Shown: in pieces, positions 1-7,347 of the stretch
Layout: each line of letters opens with the position of its first letter
Numbering within the stretch: the first letter of the stretch is position 1
Source of the DNA: Rickettsia typhi
Lineage (GTDB): Bacteria > Pseudomonadota > Alphaproteobacteria > Rickettsiales > UBA1997
NCBI GenBank assembly: GCA_945898025.1
Contig: CAMDGT010000024.1
Location: 1 to 9,519, forward strand
Length of the DNA: 9,519 nucleotides
Direction: 5' to 3'
Position numbers and translations under genes: made by a program
The notes under the pieces: generated by a model
Databases searched by the model: none
What the model was told of the DNA's origin: nothing
The model's input: the letters and a program-made list of their open reading frames with translations, nothing else

Positions 1-1526
1 ATAAAATCGTTGATTATTTCTATAATATCTTGATGAATAGAGCGAGACCTACTGCCATCTATAACAACTTTTGCATTATCTGGCATTTCTTGCAGCATTT
101 GCAATATTGCACCCTTGTTCAAAAATGATACATTATCAGACAGACTTATAAAATGTTGATTTTTATTATCTTCAATCGAAAAATCAGTAACCTTTTGATA
201 GGCATTGCGAAAATTATGATATAAGATGAATATTAAGGCGACAACCATTCCCATTGCTACACCCTTCAATAAATCGGTTAAGAGCATACCTATAATCGTG
301 ACAATAAATGGTAAAAACTGCTCTAAGCCTAGGCGATACATATCTCTAAAGATGGTTGGCTTTGCTAATTTATAGCCAATCAAGATTAATATTGATGCCA
401 ATGTAGCAAGCGGAATCATATTTAAAATTTTGGGAATGGAAATAACCGAAATAAACAATAAAAGACCATGCAACATAGTTGATAATTTAGTTCTGCCCCC
501 AAAATTAATATTGGCACTGCTTCTAACTACAACTTGAGTTATTGGCAAACCACCAATTAGACCGCAGATAATATTGCCAATCCCTTGAGCTTTTAGCTCT
601 AAATTAGTGGGAGTTATTCTTTTTTGTGGGTCGAGTTTATCAGTAGCCTCAACACATAGCAAGGTTTCAATGCTAGCAACAACTGCAATTATTAAGCCGA
701 TAACATAAACTTGCGGATTAGTAATATATTTAAAATCTGGAAAAGAAAACTGCTCAACAAAACCATTAAAACTGCTGGCAATAGGAATATTGACAAGATG
801 CTCTTGCTGAAAAGAAAATAAGTTAGAGATGATAACACCAGAAACAACTGCTATCAATGGAGCGGGTAAAAATTTAGCAATATTTTTTAAAACAGCGATT
901 TTTTCAATAACATGCTTTTTAAAGAGAGTGGATTCCCATAAAATGAGTATGATTAGCCCTACAAGTGAAGCGAATAAAGCTGGAAAAGAAACTAGATTAA
1001 GAATATTTAGCAATTCAGAAAAAGTGTTTTGTCCATCATTTTGATAAAAGTAAAAATCACCGTTAAAATCTTTATCGTAACCTACAGAATGAGGAATCTG
1101 CTTAAGAACAATAATTATACCAATTCCACTAAGCATACCTTTAATAACGGAAGAAGGAAAATAATATGCTATTGAACCAAGCTTTAAGAAGCCTGCAACT
1201 AATTGCAAAACTCCCGAAAATAAGACCGCCAACAAAAAGACTTGCCAAGCATTATCAAATTGAGCGCCGAGCGAGGTTAAGTATCCGAGAACAATAACTG
1301 CCAAACCCGCAGCAGGGCCACTAACACCAACCGCAGAACCACTAAAAAACCCTGCAACTAAGCCCCCCACTACTCCAGCAACAATACCTGAAAACATTGG
1401 AGCCCCAGAAGCAAGAGCAACCCCTAAACAAAGAGGCAAAGCAACAAAGAAAACTGCAATACTGGCGGAGAAATCTTTATTGAAATGCTTAAAAAAATCA
1501 GACAATCTTGAGTTATTTTTTTTCAT
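1..1526 (-). CDS. SulP-family inorganic anion transporter, 3' end cut by window edge
   Basis: This is an inner-membrane secondary transporter of the SulP (SLC26-like) family, whose members move sulfate, bicarbonate or other anions; the substrate cannot be read from sequence. The frame opens with ATG at 1526 and stays open for 508 codons to the left edge, so the C-terminus is missing. Visible family marks are the first membrane segment VALPLCLGVALASGAP (about residues 28-43), SGPAAGLAVIV (about 69-79), FPSSVIKGML (about 123-132), KQIPHSVGYD, and the conserved core segment VVASIETLLCVEATDK. A cytoplasmic STAS domain follows from about residue 455, with VVIDGSRSRSI near 487-497, so probably only a short tail is lost. 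No Shine-Dalgarno motif precedes the ATG, but the next residues match the family start. The gene lies 63 bp downstream of tRNA-Arg on the same strand. Related transporters often sit beside carbonic anhydrase, which would favour bicarbonate, but the left neighbour is not visible. Confidence 0.93.
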   Translation of the reverse strand, partial: MKKNNSRLSDFFKHFNKDFSASIAVFFVALPLCLGVALASGAPMFSGIVAGVVGGLVAGFFSGSAVGVSGPAAGLAVIVLGYLTSLGAQFDNAWQVFLLAVLFSGVLQLVAGFLKLGSIAYYFPSSVIKGMLSGIGIIIVLKQIPHSVGYDKDFNGDFYFYQNDGQNTFSELLNILNLVSFPALFASLVGLIILILWESTLFKKHVIEKIAVLKNIAKFLPAPLIAVVSGVIISNLFSFQQEHLVNIPIASSFNGFVEQFSFPDFKYITNPQVYVIGLIIAVVASIETLLCVEATDKLDPQKRITPTNLELKAQGIGNIICGLIGGLPITQVVVRSSANINFGGRTKLSTMLHGLLLFISVISIPKILNMIPLATLASILILIGYKLAKPTIFRDMYRLGLEQFLPFIVTIIGMLLTDLLKGVAMGMVVALIFILYHNFRNAYQKVTDFSIEDNKNQHFISLSDNVSFLNKGAILQMLQEMPDNAKVVIDGSRSRSIHQDIIEIINDF

Positions 1527-1589
1527 TTTATTGACTTTGATTTAATTTAATATTAAAAAACCTGAATTTGAATTATATTTATGTATGAA

Positions 1590-1666
1590 TGGTGCACTCG
1601 GCTGGATTTGAACCTACAACCTTCTGATCCGTAGTCAGATGCTCTATCCAATTGAGCTACGAGTGC
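1590..1666 (-). tRNA. tRNA-Arg (anticodon ACG)
   Basis: A complete cloverleaf reads on the minus strand. The 7-bp acceptor stem pairs GCACTCG (1666-1660) with CGAGTGC (1600-1594). The D arm is GCTC-AATTGGATA-GAGC, the anticodon arm is TCTGA-CTACGGA-TCAGA with ACG in the loop, and the T arm contains GGTTCAAATCC. The discriminator base is A and the CCA end is encoded (1592-1590). ACG, with A34 normally deaminated to inosine, decodes CGU, CGC and CGA arginine codons. It is transcribed in the same direction as the downstream sulP gene; I see no convincing intrinsic terminator between them. Confidence 0.97.
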
Positions 1667-1930
1667 ATTTTACCTAATTAAAATGTTTTATGTTAATTAC
1701 ATTTATAATTAAGTTATGTAAAATTTGATATAAAAAAAAATAAAAAGCAACAAATAATTGTTAAAAAATATTTGTTTATTAAGTTTTATAATTTAAATAT
1801 TATTGCAGTAATTTTTATTATCCATTATTATTTAATTATTTAATTGATAATTTCAATCTTTGTAATTACAATTTTTAGTAGCTTCGATAAAATCAAGAAG
1901 CATACTATGCAATCAACATAAAAAAATAAA
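1667..1930. other. AT-rich divergent intergenic region
   Basis: This 264-bp stretch separates the leftward tRNA-Arg/sulP pair from the rightward lipoprotein-to-serS gene run. It is almost entirely A and T with poly-A and poly-T runs, and contains no credible gene. It must hold the promoters for both directions. I can propose only the rightward one (1866-1893), because the A/T bias makes many -10-like hexamers. Two short palindromes lie in its right part: TTGTAATTACAA at 1860-1871 and GCATACTATGC at 1900-1910. Confidence 0.6.
1866..1893 (+). promoter_or_regulatory. Candidate sigma70-type promoter for the rightward gene cluster
   Basis: A -10-like TAAAAT (1888-1893, one mismatch to TATAAT) lies 16 bp downstream of a poor -35-like TTACAA (1866-1871), and 37 bp ahead of the lipoprotein ATG at 1931. 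The -35 hexamer forms the right half of the perfect 12-bp palindrome TTGTAATTACAA (1860-1871), so a repressor could act there. In DNA this AT-rich, such matches are expected by chance, and confidence is correspondingly low. Confidence 0.3.
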
Positions 1931-2152
1931 ATGTCTATCATAAATTTTAAAAATATTTTACTTGCAATTTTTTTAATAACATTAACAAATTCTTGCTCTA
2001 AAAAAGTCGTTGACATAAAAAGCCCCTGTGTTGCAAATAGCATTATCACCAATAAAGGAGCATCAAAAAGCCCCTGTGGGCCAAGAATCCCTGTTAATCA
2101 ATGGTGGATGATAAACACATTGGAAAACACCGAAAACACTATAACATCTTAA
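1931..2152 (+). CDS. Small putative lipoprotein, DUF2706-like
   Basis: This is a 73-residue protein of unknown function. Residues 7-21 form a short lipoprotein-type signal (hydrophobic LLAIFLITLTNS) followed by Cys22. The lipobox LTNSC is imperfect, since Leu sits at -4 rather than -3, but a Lys-Lys pair just after the Cys and the small size fit a lipoprotein. The mature part has two KSPC motifs exactly 16 residues apart (30-33 and 46-49), then a GPRIPVNQWW segment. The pattern IKSPC...PCxxRxPVNxW resembles short rickettsial proteins I remember as DUF2706; that assignment is from memory. The KSPC codons lie in a perfect 14-nt repeat (2017-2030 and 2065-2078), which suggests an internal duplication. 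The ATG lacks a Shine-Dalgarno motif, like its neighbours. It is the first gene of the rightward cluster, 24 bp before the next, so an envelope role is plausible but unproven. Confidence 0.72.
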   Translation: MSIINFKNILLAIFLITLTNSCSKKVVDIKSPCVANSIITNKGASKSPCGPRIPVNQWWMINTLENTENTITS

Positions 2153-2176
2153 AAAAACATTTTATTAATATTTCTA

Positions 2177-2557
2177 ATGACTACAAATAAAGAAGATAAT
2201 TTTGACCCAAATCAAAAAAAATCCTTTGCCGAAAGATTTGCGAAAAAGACTCCTGTCAATTCTACTCAACAATTATCAAGCGCTGAAAGCTCTAACAATC
2301 AAAAAATTAGCAATATCGAACCTAAAAAAAGAGCAATGGCAGATTTAATCTATCTTGTTCACGGAAATGATCGCGGTAGAGAAGCTTGGTATTATATATT
2401 AGTTGATCGCTTAAAGGTTCAAATATTTTTAAAAGCAATGAAGACCGATACGATAAATCTTGATGATTATGGCAAAGTTCTATATTCAGCCTACGGAGAA
2501 AACCCACCAGAATCAGTTACAACAAAATTAAAAGAAGAATACGGAATAGACCTTTAA
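2177..2557 (+). CDS. Conserved hypothetical protein, DUF2671-like
   Basis: This is a 126-residue protein without signal peptide or membrane segment, so probably cytoplasmic. Residues 1-50 are polar and low in complexity (Asn, Gln, Ser, Lys) and probably disordered. A compact conserved-looking domain follows from about residue 52: RAMADLIYLVHGNDRGREAW (52-71), then YYILVDRLKVQIFLKAM (72-88) and INLDDYGKVLYSAYGENPP (93-111), ending in EYGIDL. The Trp/Tyr-rich core and the DYGKVLYSAYGE block are typical of a real protein family. I associate it with DUF2671, which I recall as restricted to Rickettsiales, but I could not search. No catalytic motif is visible. It lies 24 bp after the lipoprotein gene and 58 bp before ctpA, the widest gap inside the cluster, so it may have its own translation signals. 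No function is assigned. Confidence 0.75.
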   Translation: MTTNKEDNFDPNQKKSFAERFAKKTPVNSTQQLSSAESSNNQKISNIEPKKRAMADLIYLVHGNDRGREAWYYILVDRLKVQIFLKAMKTDTINLDDYGKVLYSAYGENPPESVTTKLKEEYGIDL

Positions 2558-2615
2558 ACAAACCTCTTAAACTGTACAAAAATATAAAAAATCACAAAAT
2601 CATCTTCTCAAATTA

Positions 2616-4151
2616 ATGAAATTGAAAAATAAAACAACAAAACAACTTTCAATTGTTGCAACAATTGTCACAACAACAATAATTGCTCTCTATTCTGCAA
2701 TTTCAATATCCCAAACCACAAAAAAAGATCTTTCAACTATAAAAAAACTTCCTGATAACAAAGAAATAGCAACAGACAATAATTCAGAGTTCATAAAAGA
2801 AGTATTCGACAATGTTAAAGAAAATTATGTTGAATCAAAAACTGAAAAACAAATAGCCGAGCTAGCAATTTCTGGCTTATTATCTTCTTTAGACCCTCAT
2901 TCTGCATATTTAAATCAAGATTCATTTAAAGAAATGCAAGTGCAAACTAGAGGAGAATTTGGCGGGCTTGGAATCGAGCTAACTACAGAAATGTCTTTAA
3001 TAAAAATTATATCCGCAATTGAAGATACTCCAGCCTTTAAAGAGGGGTTAAAATCTGGTGATTACATCTCAAAAATTGACGGCAAAACAGTGATAGGAAT
3101 GTCTATTGAAGATGTTATAAGCAAACTTAGGGGAAAACCGGGAACATCTGTTTCATTAACAATTCTTCGTCGAGGCGAAAAATCTGCAATAATTAAAAAA
3201 ATAGTGCGTCAAATTATTAAAGTTAAGGCTGTAAAATCAGCAAAACTTGGCAATGTAGCCTATGTAAAAATAATCACTTTTTCTGAACAAGCCTTTACAG
3301 GGTTGCTAAACGAACTCAAAAAACTAAAAAGTCAAATTGGAGAAAATAAATTAGCTGGATTAATTATCGATTTAAGAAACAATCCGGGCGGATTACTAGA
3401 TCAATCTGTAAAAATTGGTGAATTATTTCTCGATAAAGATCAAACCATCGTTTCAATTAAAGGAAGAACCGCAGAAAGCGAAAAAATCTATAAAGATCAA
3501 GAAAATCAAAGCATTGTACCCAATCTTCCAATTGTAGTCTTAATCAATGAAGGCAGCGCTTCAGCATCAGAAATTCTTGCGGGAGCCTTGCAAGACAATA
3601 AAAGAGCCATTGTAATTGGTGAAAAATCATTTGGCAAAGGCTCTGTTCAAACAGTGTCTCAGCTCAATAATGACAAAGGAGCATTGCAATTAACTACCGC
3701 ACTATATTATACTCCTAATAATCGCTCTATTCAGGCTTTCGGAATCACCCCCGATATTCAAGTAACCGATGCAAAAATTGAAAAAAACAAAAACTACGAA
3801 AGAAGTTCGGAAGCCGATTTAAAAGGGCATATTGAAAATGAGTCTCTAAAAGAAATGATAGAAAATGAACTAAAAGAAGTATCAAAACAACAAGGCAAAG
3901 ATAATTACAACATTAATGATGAGAATTTGGAATTATATAACTCAGATTACCAATTGGCAAGAGCTCTTGATGCAATTAGGTCTTTAGCCGTTTACCAAAA
4001 AACAATTCAAAGCTGTCAAATTTCCATACCATTAACAGATAACAAGAATAACAAAAAAGATCTAGAGAAAATAATTAATAAAAACGAGAAAAAGACTGAA
4101 AAAATCATAAATAACAAAAAAGATGGCAACAAAAACAAGAAGAGCTATTAA
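2616..4151 (+). CDS. ctpA: S41-family C-terminal processing protease (CtpA)
   Basis: This is a periplasmic serine protease that trims or degrades proteins from their C-termini, acting in envelope maintenance. The 511-residue product begins with a signal peptide or signal anchor (hydrophobic residues 11-32). An N-terminal helical region contains SSLDPHSAYL (90-99). A PDZ domain spans roughly 107-190, with GEFGGLGIEL (113-122) and KSGDYISKIDG (146-156). The S41 catalytic domain follows: IIDLRNNPGGLLD (250-262), the nucleophile Ser316 within GSASASE (313-319), and the general base Lys341 in FGKG (339-342), with the family's 25-residue Ser-Lys spacing. The family-typical continuation LQLTTALYYTPNNRSIQ (358-374) is present. 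The last 40 or so residues are an Asn/Lys-rich, probably disordered tail of unknown role. Length and order match bacterial CtpA proteins. The stop codon overlaps a 9-codon ORF that leads into the SurA-like gene, and the two products may cooperate in envelope protein quality control. Confidence 0.96.
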   Translation: MKLKNKTTKQLSIVATIVTTTIIALYSAISISQTTKKDLSTIKKLPDNKEIATDNNSEFIKEVFDNVKENYVESKTEKQIAELAISGLLSSLDPHSAYLNQDSFKEMQVQTRGEFGGLGIELTTEMSLIKIISAIEDTPAFKEGLKSGDYISKIDGKTVIGMSIEDVISKLRGKPGTSVSLTILRRGEKSAIIKKIVRQIIKVKAVKSAKLGNVAYVKIITFSEQAFTGLLNELKKLKSQIGENKLAGLIIDLRNNPGGLLDQSVKIGELFLDKDQTIVSIKGRTAESEKIYKDQENQSIVPNLPIVVLINEGSASASEILAGALQDNKRAIVIGEKSFGKGSVQTVSQLNNDKGALQLTTALYYTPNNRSIQAFGITPDIQVTDAKIEKNKNYERSSEADLKGHIENESLKEMIENELKEVSKQQGKDNYNINDENLELYNSDYQLARALDAIRSLAVYQKTIQSCQISIPLTDNKNNKKDLEKIINKNEKKTEKIINNKKDGNKNKKSY

Positions 4152-4180
4152 TGAAACTACTTAGAAAAGCTTTAAAATGA
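4151..4180 (+). other. Nine-codon linker ORF between ctpA and the SurA-like gene
   Basis: The bases TAATG at 4149-4153 join the ctpA stop (TAA) to a new ATG that opens the peptide MKLLRKALK. Its TGA stop (4178-4180) overlaps the next gene's ATG (4177-4179) in the arrangement ATGA. The only gap between the two genes is thus fully bridged by stop/start overlaps, which would allow translational coupling. With 30 bases this can be chance, and no ribosome binding site is visible. Confidence 0.25.
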
Positions 4181-5199
4181 AAAAAAATCAATCACTACTC
4201 GAATTGCCACTTTTTTTATCAACAATAATATTATCTTTTTTTAGCATTACTGTTGATAGTGGTGCGCAATTAAAAGAAAAAGAGCAACAAATAATCGAAA
4301 ATGAAAATTTTATAATTGCAAAAGTTAATGATTATGCAATCACAAAATACGACATAACCTCTAGATATTTGATTGCAAAATATTTTGCTAAATTAAAAAT
4401 TGTTTCAAATTACGAAAAATCTATCTTCGTAAATCAAATAATTGAAAAAATGATTGACGAAGAATTGATAAGACAAACCGCTAAAGATCTAAAAATAAAT
4501 ATTTCACCACAAGAAATAGAGGAAACTTTAGAGTTAATAGCCCTAAAAGAAAAGAAAAACCCCGATCAGCTAAAGATTATATTCAGAGAAAATAATCTTT
4601 CTTTGTCGATCTATATAAAACAAATCGAGGCGGAGTTGCTATGGAATAAAATCATTAATCAGCATATAAGAAACAACATAAAAATAAATGATGCAGAGAT
4701 TATTGAATTCTTAGAACAAAATAAAACCTCAACTAGAATTGAAAAGTTTCTTATAGCTCAAATCGCGATATCTCAACAAAAATATAATCAAAATGAAGTT
4801 AATGAATCTGGCGAAATTGCAAATAAACTATTTAATCAATTAAAAATGGGAGTAAATTTTGAAGAATTAAGCAAGCAATTTTCTCAATCAATTGAAAATG
4901 AAGAAATAATTGGCTGGGTAACAATTTATGATATTGATTCAAAAATTTATAACATAATCAATAAATTACAAAAGAATCAATATTCTGAACCTATTAAGCT
5001 AAACGATGCTTACTATATTTTTAAGTTAAAAGATAAAAAAATAGAAGTTAAAATTCCTGAAAGAGAAGAAAATCAAGCAAAATTAGATATTGGCAATAAA
5101 AAGCTTAAAATATCAGCAAAAACATTTCTCAACGAATTAAGAAAAAAATCTTTCATCGAAATAAAACAAAAAAAATTACTTAAAAAAATTTTAATATAA
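4177..5199 (+). CDS. SurA-like periplasmic chaperone / parvulin peptidyl-prolyl isomerase
   Basis: This is a probable periplasmic foldase that helps outer-membrane proteins fold, by family analogy. The 340-residue product has an N-terminal hydrophobic segment (about 10-26) ending near SGA-Q31, consistent with a cleaved signal peptide. A SurA N-terminal domain follows, with IIAKVNDYAITKYDITSR at 46-63, then a helical region that includes IIEKMIDEELIRQTAKDL (88-105). A single parvulin domain lies at about 188-287, with FLIAQI, NFEELSKQFSQ (227-237), GWV (246-248) and YSEPIKLNDAYYIFKLKD (269-286). The usual GGDLGW element is reduced to EEIIGW, so isomerase activity is uncertain while chaperone function is more likely. 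Escherichia coli SurA has two parvulin domains; this protein has one. The C-terminal 50 residues are Lys-rich. It lies 25 bp after ctpA and 19 bp before rluB. A PrsA- or PpiD-like role is the alternative. Confidence 0.85.
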   Translation: MKKNQSLLELPLFLSTIILSFFSITVDSGAQLKEKEQQIIENENFIIAKVNDYAITKYDITSRYLIAKYFAKLKIVSNYEKSIFVNQIIEKMIDEELIRQTAKDLKINISPQEIEETLELIALKEKKNPDQLKIIFRENNLSLSIYIKQIEAELLWNKIINQHIRNNIKINDAEIIEFLEQNKTSTRIEKFLIAQIAISQQKYNQNEVNESGEIANKLFNQLKMGVNFEELSKQFSQSIENEEIIGWVTIYDIDSKIYNIINKLQKNQYSEPIKLNDAYYIFKLKDKKIEVKIPEREENQAKLDIGNKKLKISAKTFLNELRKKSFIEIKQKKLLKKILI

Positions 5200-5218
5200 C
5201 ATAAATTCAACAAAAACA

Positions 5219-6046
5219 ATGACAGAAGACATAACTATTCCAGAAATAACTATTACGGAAATAACTACTCCAATCATAAAAAATAAAAAGCCAAGCAAGA
5301 AAAAAAACTCATCATTAGAAGGAATAAGAGTTGCCAAATATATTGCCCATTCTGGATATTGCTCTCGTCGCGAAGCAGAAAAATTAATTGCCGAAGGAAG
5401 AGTTAAGGTTAATGGAGTAATAATAGATACTCCAGCAACAATAATAACCGACCATTCAGTTAAAATTAACAATAAATTAATCAATAATAATAAAGAAGTT
5501 GAATTGTGGCTATTCCACAAACCAAAAGAAACCATCACCACTCATAAAGATCCTCAAGGAAGGACTACGGTTTTTGAAATTTTGCCAAAAAATAATTCTC
5601 GCTTAATTAGCATTGGAAGGCTTGATTACAACACTGAAGGCTTATTATTATTAACTAACAATGGCGATCTAGCTAGATATCTTGAATTGCCAAAGACTGG
5701 CTGGGTAAGAAAATATCGTGCCCGAGTTTTTGGCAAATTAAATCATGAAAGACTAGAAAAACTTACCAATGGAATCACTATCGACGGTGTTCGTTATCGT
5801 GGAATCAAGGTAAAAATAGAAATTGAAAAAGAGTCAAATTCTTGGCTAGAAATATCTATAGAAGAAGGAAAAAATCGAGAAATTCGCAAGGTAATGGAGC
5901 ATCTTGGCTTGCAAGTTAATCGCTTGATTAGAATTGGCTTTGGTCCTTTTAACCTAGAAAGACTAGGAGTTGGCGAACTTGCAAGAGTCAATAAATCTGT
6001 AATCAAAAATGTAATTGACGAAGAAATTCTTAATAAAATCATATAA
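5219..6046 (+). CDS. rluB: RluB/RsuA-family rRNA pseudouridine synthase
   Basis: This cytoplasmic enzyme isomerises a uridine of ribosomal RNA to pseudouridine; RluB proteins act on the large-subunit rRNA near the peptidyl transferase centre. The 275-residue product has a Thr/Ile/Glu-rich then Lys-rich N-terminal extension (1-33). An S4 RNA-binding domain spans about 36-82 (RVAKYIAHSGYCSRREAEKL, then GRVKVNG). The catalytic domain contains FHKPKETITTHKDPQGRTTV (99-118), the active-site motif GRLDYNTEGLLLLTNNGDLA (133-152) with Asp136 as nucleophile, and KYRARVFG (165-172). It closes with EGKNREIRKVMEHLG (216-230) and VNRLIRIGFGPF (233-244). The DPQGRTTVFE form fits RluB better than RsuA. The ATG at 5219 comes 19 bp after the preceding stop; a start just before the S4 domain would drop the odd extension but has no better signals. 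Confidence 0.94.
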   Translation: MTEDITIPEITITEITTPIIKNKKPSKKKNSSLEGIRVAKYIAHSGYCSRREAEKLIAEGRVKVNGVIIDTPATIITDHSVKINNKLINNNKEVELWLFHKPKETITTHKDPQGRTTVFEILPKNNSRLISIGRLDYNTEGLLLLTNNGDLARYLELPKTGWVRKYRARVFGKLNHERLEKLTNGITIDGVRYRGIKVKIEIEKESNSWLEISIEEGKNREIRKVMEHLGLQVNRLIRIGFGPFNLERLGVGELARVNKSVIKNVIDEEILNKII

Positions 6047-6075
6047 ATACTTACCTTTAATAAAAATTACAAATT

Positions 6076-7341
6076 ATGCTAGATATAAAATTCATTAGAA
6101 AAAATCCTGAAAAATTTGACTCCGTAATGAAGAGTCGTGGCAATAATATCAAAGCTTCACAAATTATCGATTTAGATATTAAGAATCGAGCCAAAATGAC
6201 AAAAATACAAGAATTGCAAGCTGTAAGAAATAATATAGCTAAAGAAATAGCAGAATCTAAAAAACAACAAAAAGATGCCTCATTATTACTAAAAAAATCA
6301 ATATCAATCAATCAAGAATTGACCAATATTGAAAACTCAGTGAATGAAAATAATGAATTAGAAACCCTCTTATTAAACATTCCCAACTTATTAGATGAAG
6401 AAGTAAAAATTGGCAAAGATGAAAACGACAATCAAATAATTAAAGTTTTTGGCAAAATTCCAGAATTTGATTTTGAAGTTAAATCTCATGATATTATTGG
6501 CGAAGGGTTGGAAATGCTTGATTTTGAACAATCAACATTAATATCGGGAGCAAGATTCTCAACACTAACAGGAGTACTTGCTAGAGTTGAAAGGGCCTTA
6601 AGCAATTTTATGCTAGATGTTGCTAACGAATATGGTTATTTAGAAGTTTCTCCACCCAACCTTGTAAAATCTAGCTCTATGGTTGGAGCGGGACAATTGC
6701 CAAAACTTGCCGAAGAGGCATTTAAAACCAATGATGATTATTGGCTTATTCCAACCGCAGAGGTTTCTCTTGTTAATCTAGTGGCTAAAAAAATTCTTAA
6801 TCAAGAAGATTTACCCCTAAGGTTTGTTGCTTACACCCCCTGCTTCAGAAGAGAAGCTGGTTCAGCCGGAAGAGACACCAAGGGAATGATCAGGCAACAT
6901 CAATTTAAAAAAGTAGAACTAGTTTCAATCGTCGATCCAGAAAAATCAAGGGAAGAACATGAAAGAATGACAAATATCGCTTGCGAAGTATTGAAAAGGT
7001 TAGAATTGCCTTTTAGAAAAATCGCTCTTTGCAGTGGAGATACAGGCTTTACATCGCAAAAAACATTTGATATTGAAGTTTGGCTACCTTCACAAAATAA
7101 ATATCGCGAAATATCAAGCTGTTCTAATTGCGGAGATTTTCAAGCTAGAAGAATAGGGGCAAAATATAAAGATAAAAATTCTCAAAAAAATCAATTTGTT
7201 CACACTTTAAATGGCTCTGCCCTTGCAGTAGGAAGAACAATCGTTGCTATTTTAGAGAATTATCAAAATGCAGATGGCTCGGTTACAATTCCAAAGGCAA
7301 TAAGAAGCTACATTGGCAATATCGAAAAAATCACTAAATAG
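6076..7341 (+). CDS. serS: Seryl-tRNA synthetase
   Basis: This class IIa aminoacyl-tRNA synthetase charges tRNA-Ser (and tRNA-Sec where present) with serine in the cytoplasm. The 421-residue length is usual for the family. The N-terminal coiled-coil arm that grips the long variable arm of tRNA-Ser covers about 25-100, with LQAVRNNIAKEIAESKKQ (47-64) and NIPNLLDEEVKIGKDE (101-116). The catalytic core shows GARFSTLTG (158-166), the serine-binding TAEVSL (227-232), motif 2 YTPCFRREAGSAGRDTKGMI (253-272) followed by RQHQF, and motif 3 NGSALAVGRTIVAILENYQ (379-397). I see no truncation or missing active-site residue. It is the last gene of the rightward cluster, 29 bp after rluB. Its TAG stop lies 6 bp from the stop of the convergent ccmH, leaving no room for a separate intrinsic terminator. 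Confidence 0.98.
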   Translation: MLDIKFIRKNPEKFDSVMKSRGNNIKASQIIDLDIKNRAKMTKIQELQAVRNNIAKEIAESKKQQKDASLLLKKSISINQELTNIENSVNENNELETLLLNIPNLLDEEVKIGKDENDNQIIKVFGKIPEFDFEVKSHDIIGEGLEMLDFEQSTLISGARFSTLTGVLARVERALSNFMLDVANEYGYLEVSPPNLVKSSSMVGAGQLPKLAEEAFKTNDDYWLIPTAEVSLVNLVAKKILNQEDLPLRFVAYTPCFRREAGSAGRDTKGMIRQHQFKKVELVSIVDPEKSREEHERMTNIACEVLKRLELPFRKIALCSGDTGFTSQKTFDIEVWLPSQNKYREISSCSNCGDFQARRIGAKYKDKNSQKNQFVHTLNGSALAVGRTIVAILENYQNADGSVTIPKAIRSYIGNIEKITK

Positions 7342-7347
7342 AATTAT

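Noticed and set aside
829..1044. Plus-strand open frame inside sulP
   Set aside because: It lies antisense to continuous SulP coding sequence and has no recognisable features.
1546..1557. Palindrome TTTAATATTAAA between tRNA-Arg and sulP as terminator or operator
   Set aside because: It consists only of A and T, has no loop, and is expected by chance in this DNA.
1590..1666. tRNA-Arg 3' end as an attachment site for an integrated element covering sulP
   Set aside because: No second copy of the tRNA 3' end and no integrase is visible, and sulP has the same base composition as its neighbours.
1667..1760. Specific tRNA-Arg promoter on the minus strand
   Set aside because: Several -10-like hexamers exist, but none has a matching -35 element at proper spacing, so no call was made.
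1840..2052. Minus-strand open frame overlapping the lipoprotein start
   Set aside because: It has no family resemblance and is explained by AT-rich DNA opposite a more convincing lipoprotein gene.
5191..5541. Minus-strand open frame with apparent hydrophobic segments, opposite rluB
   Set aside because: It is antisense to the N-terminus and S4 domain of a clear RluB; the hydrophobicity comes from reading Asn/Lys/Ile-rich codons in reverse.
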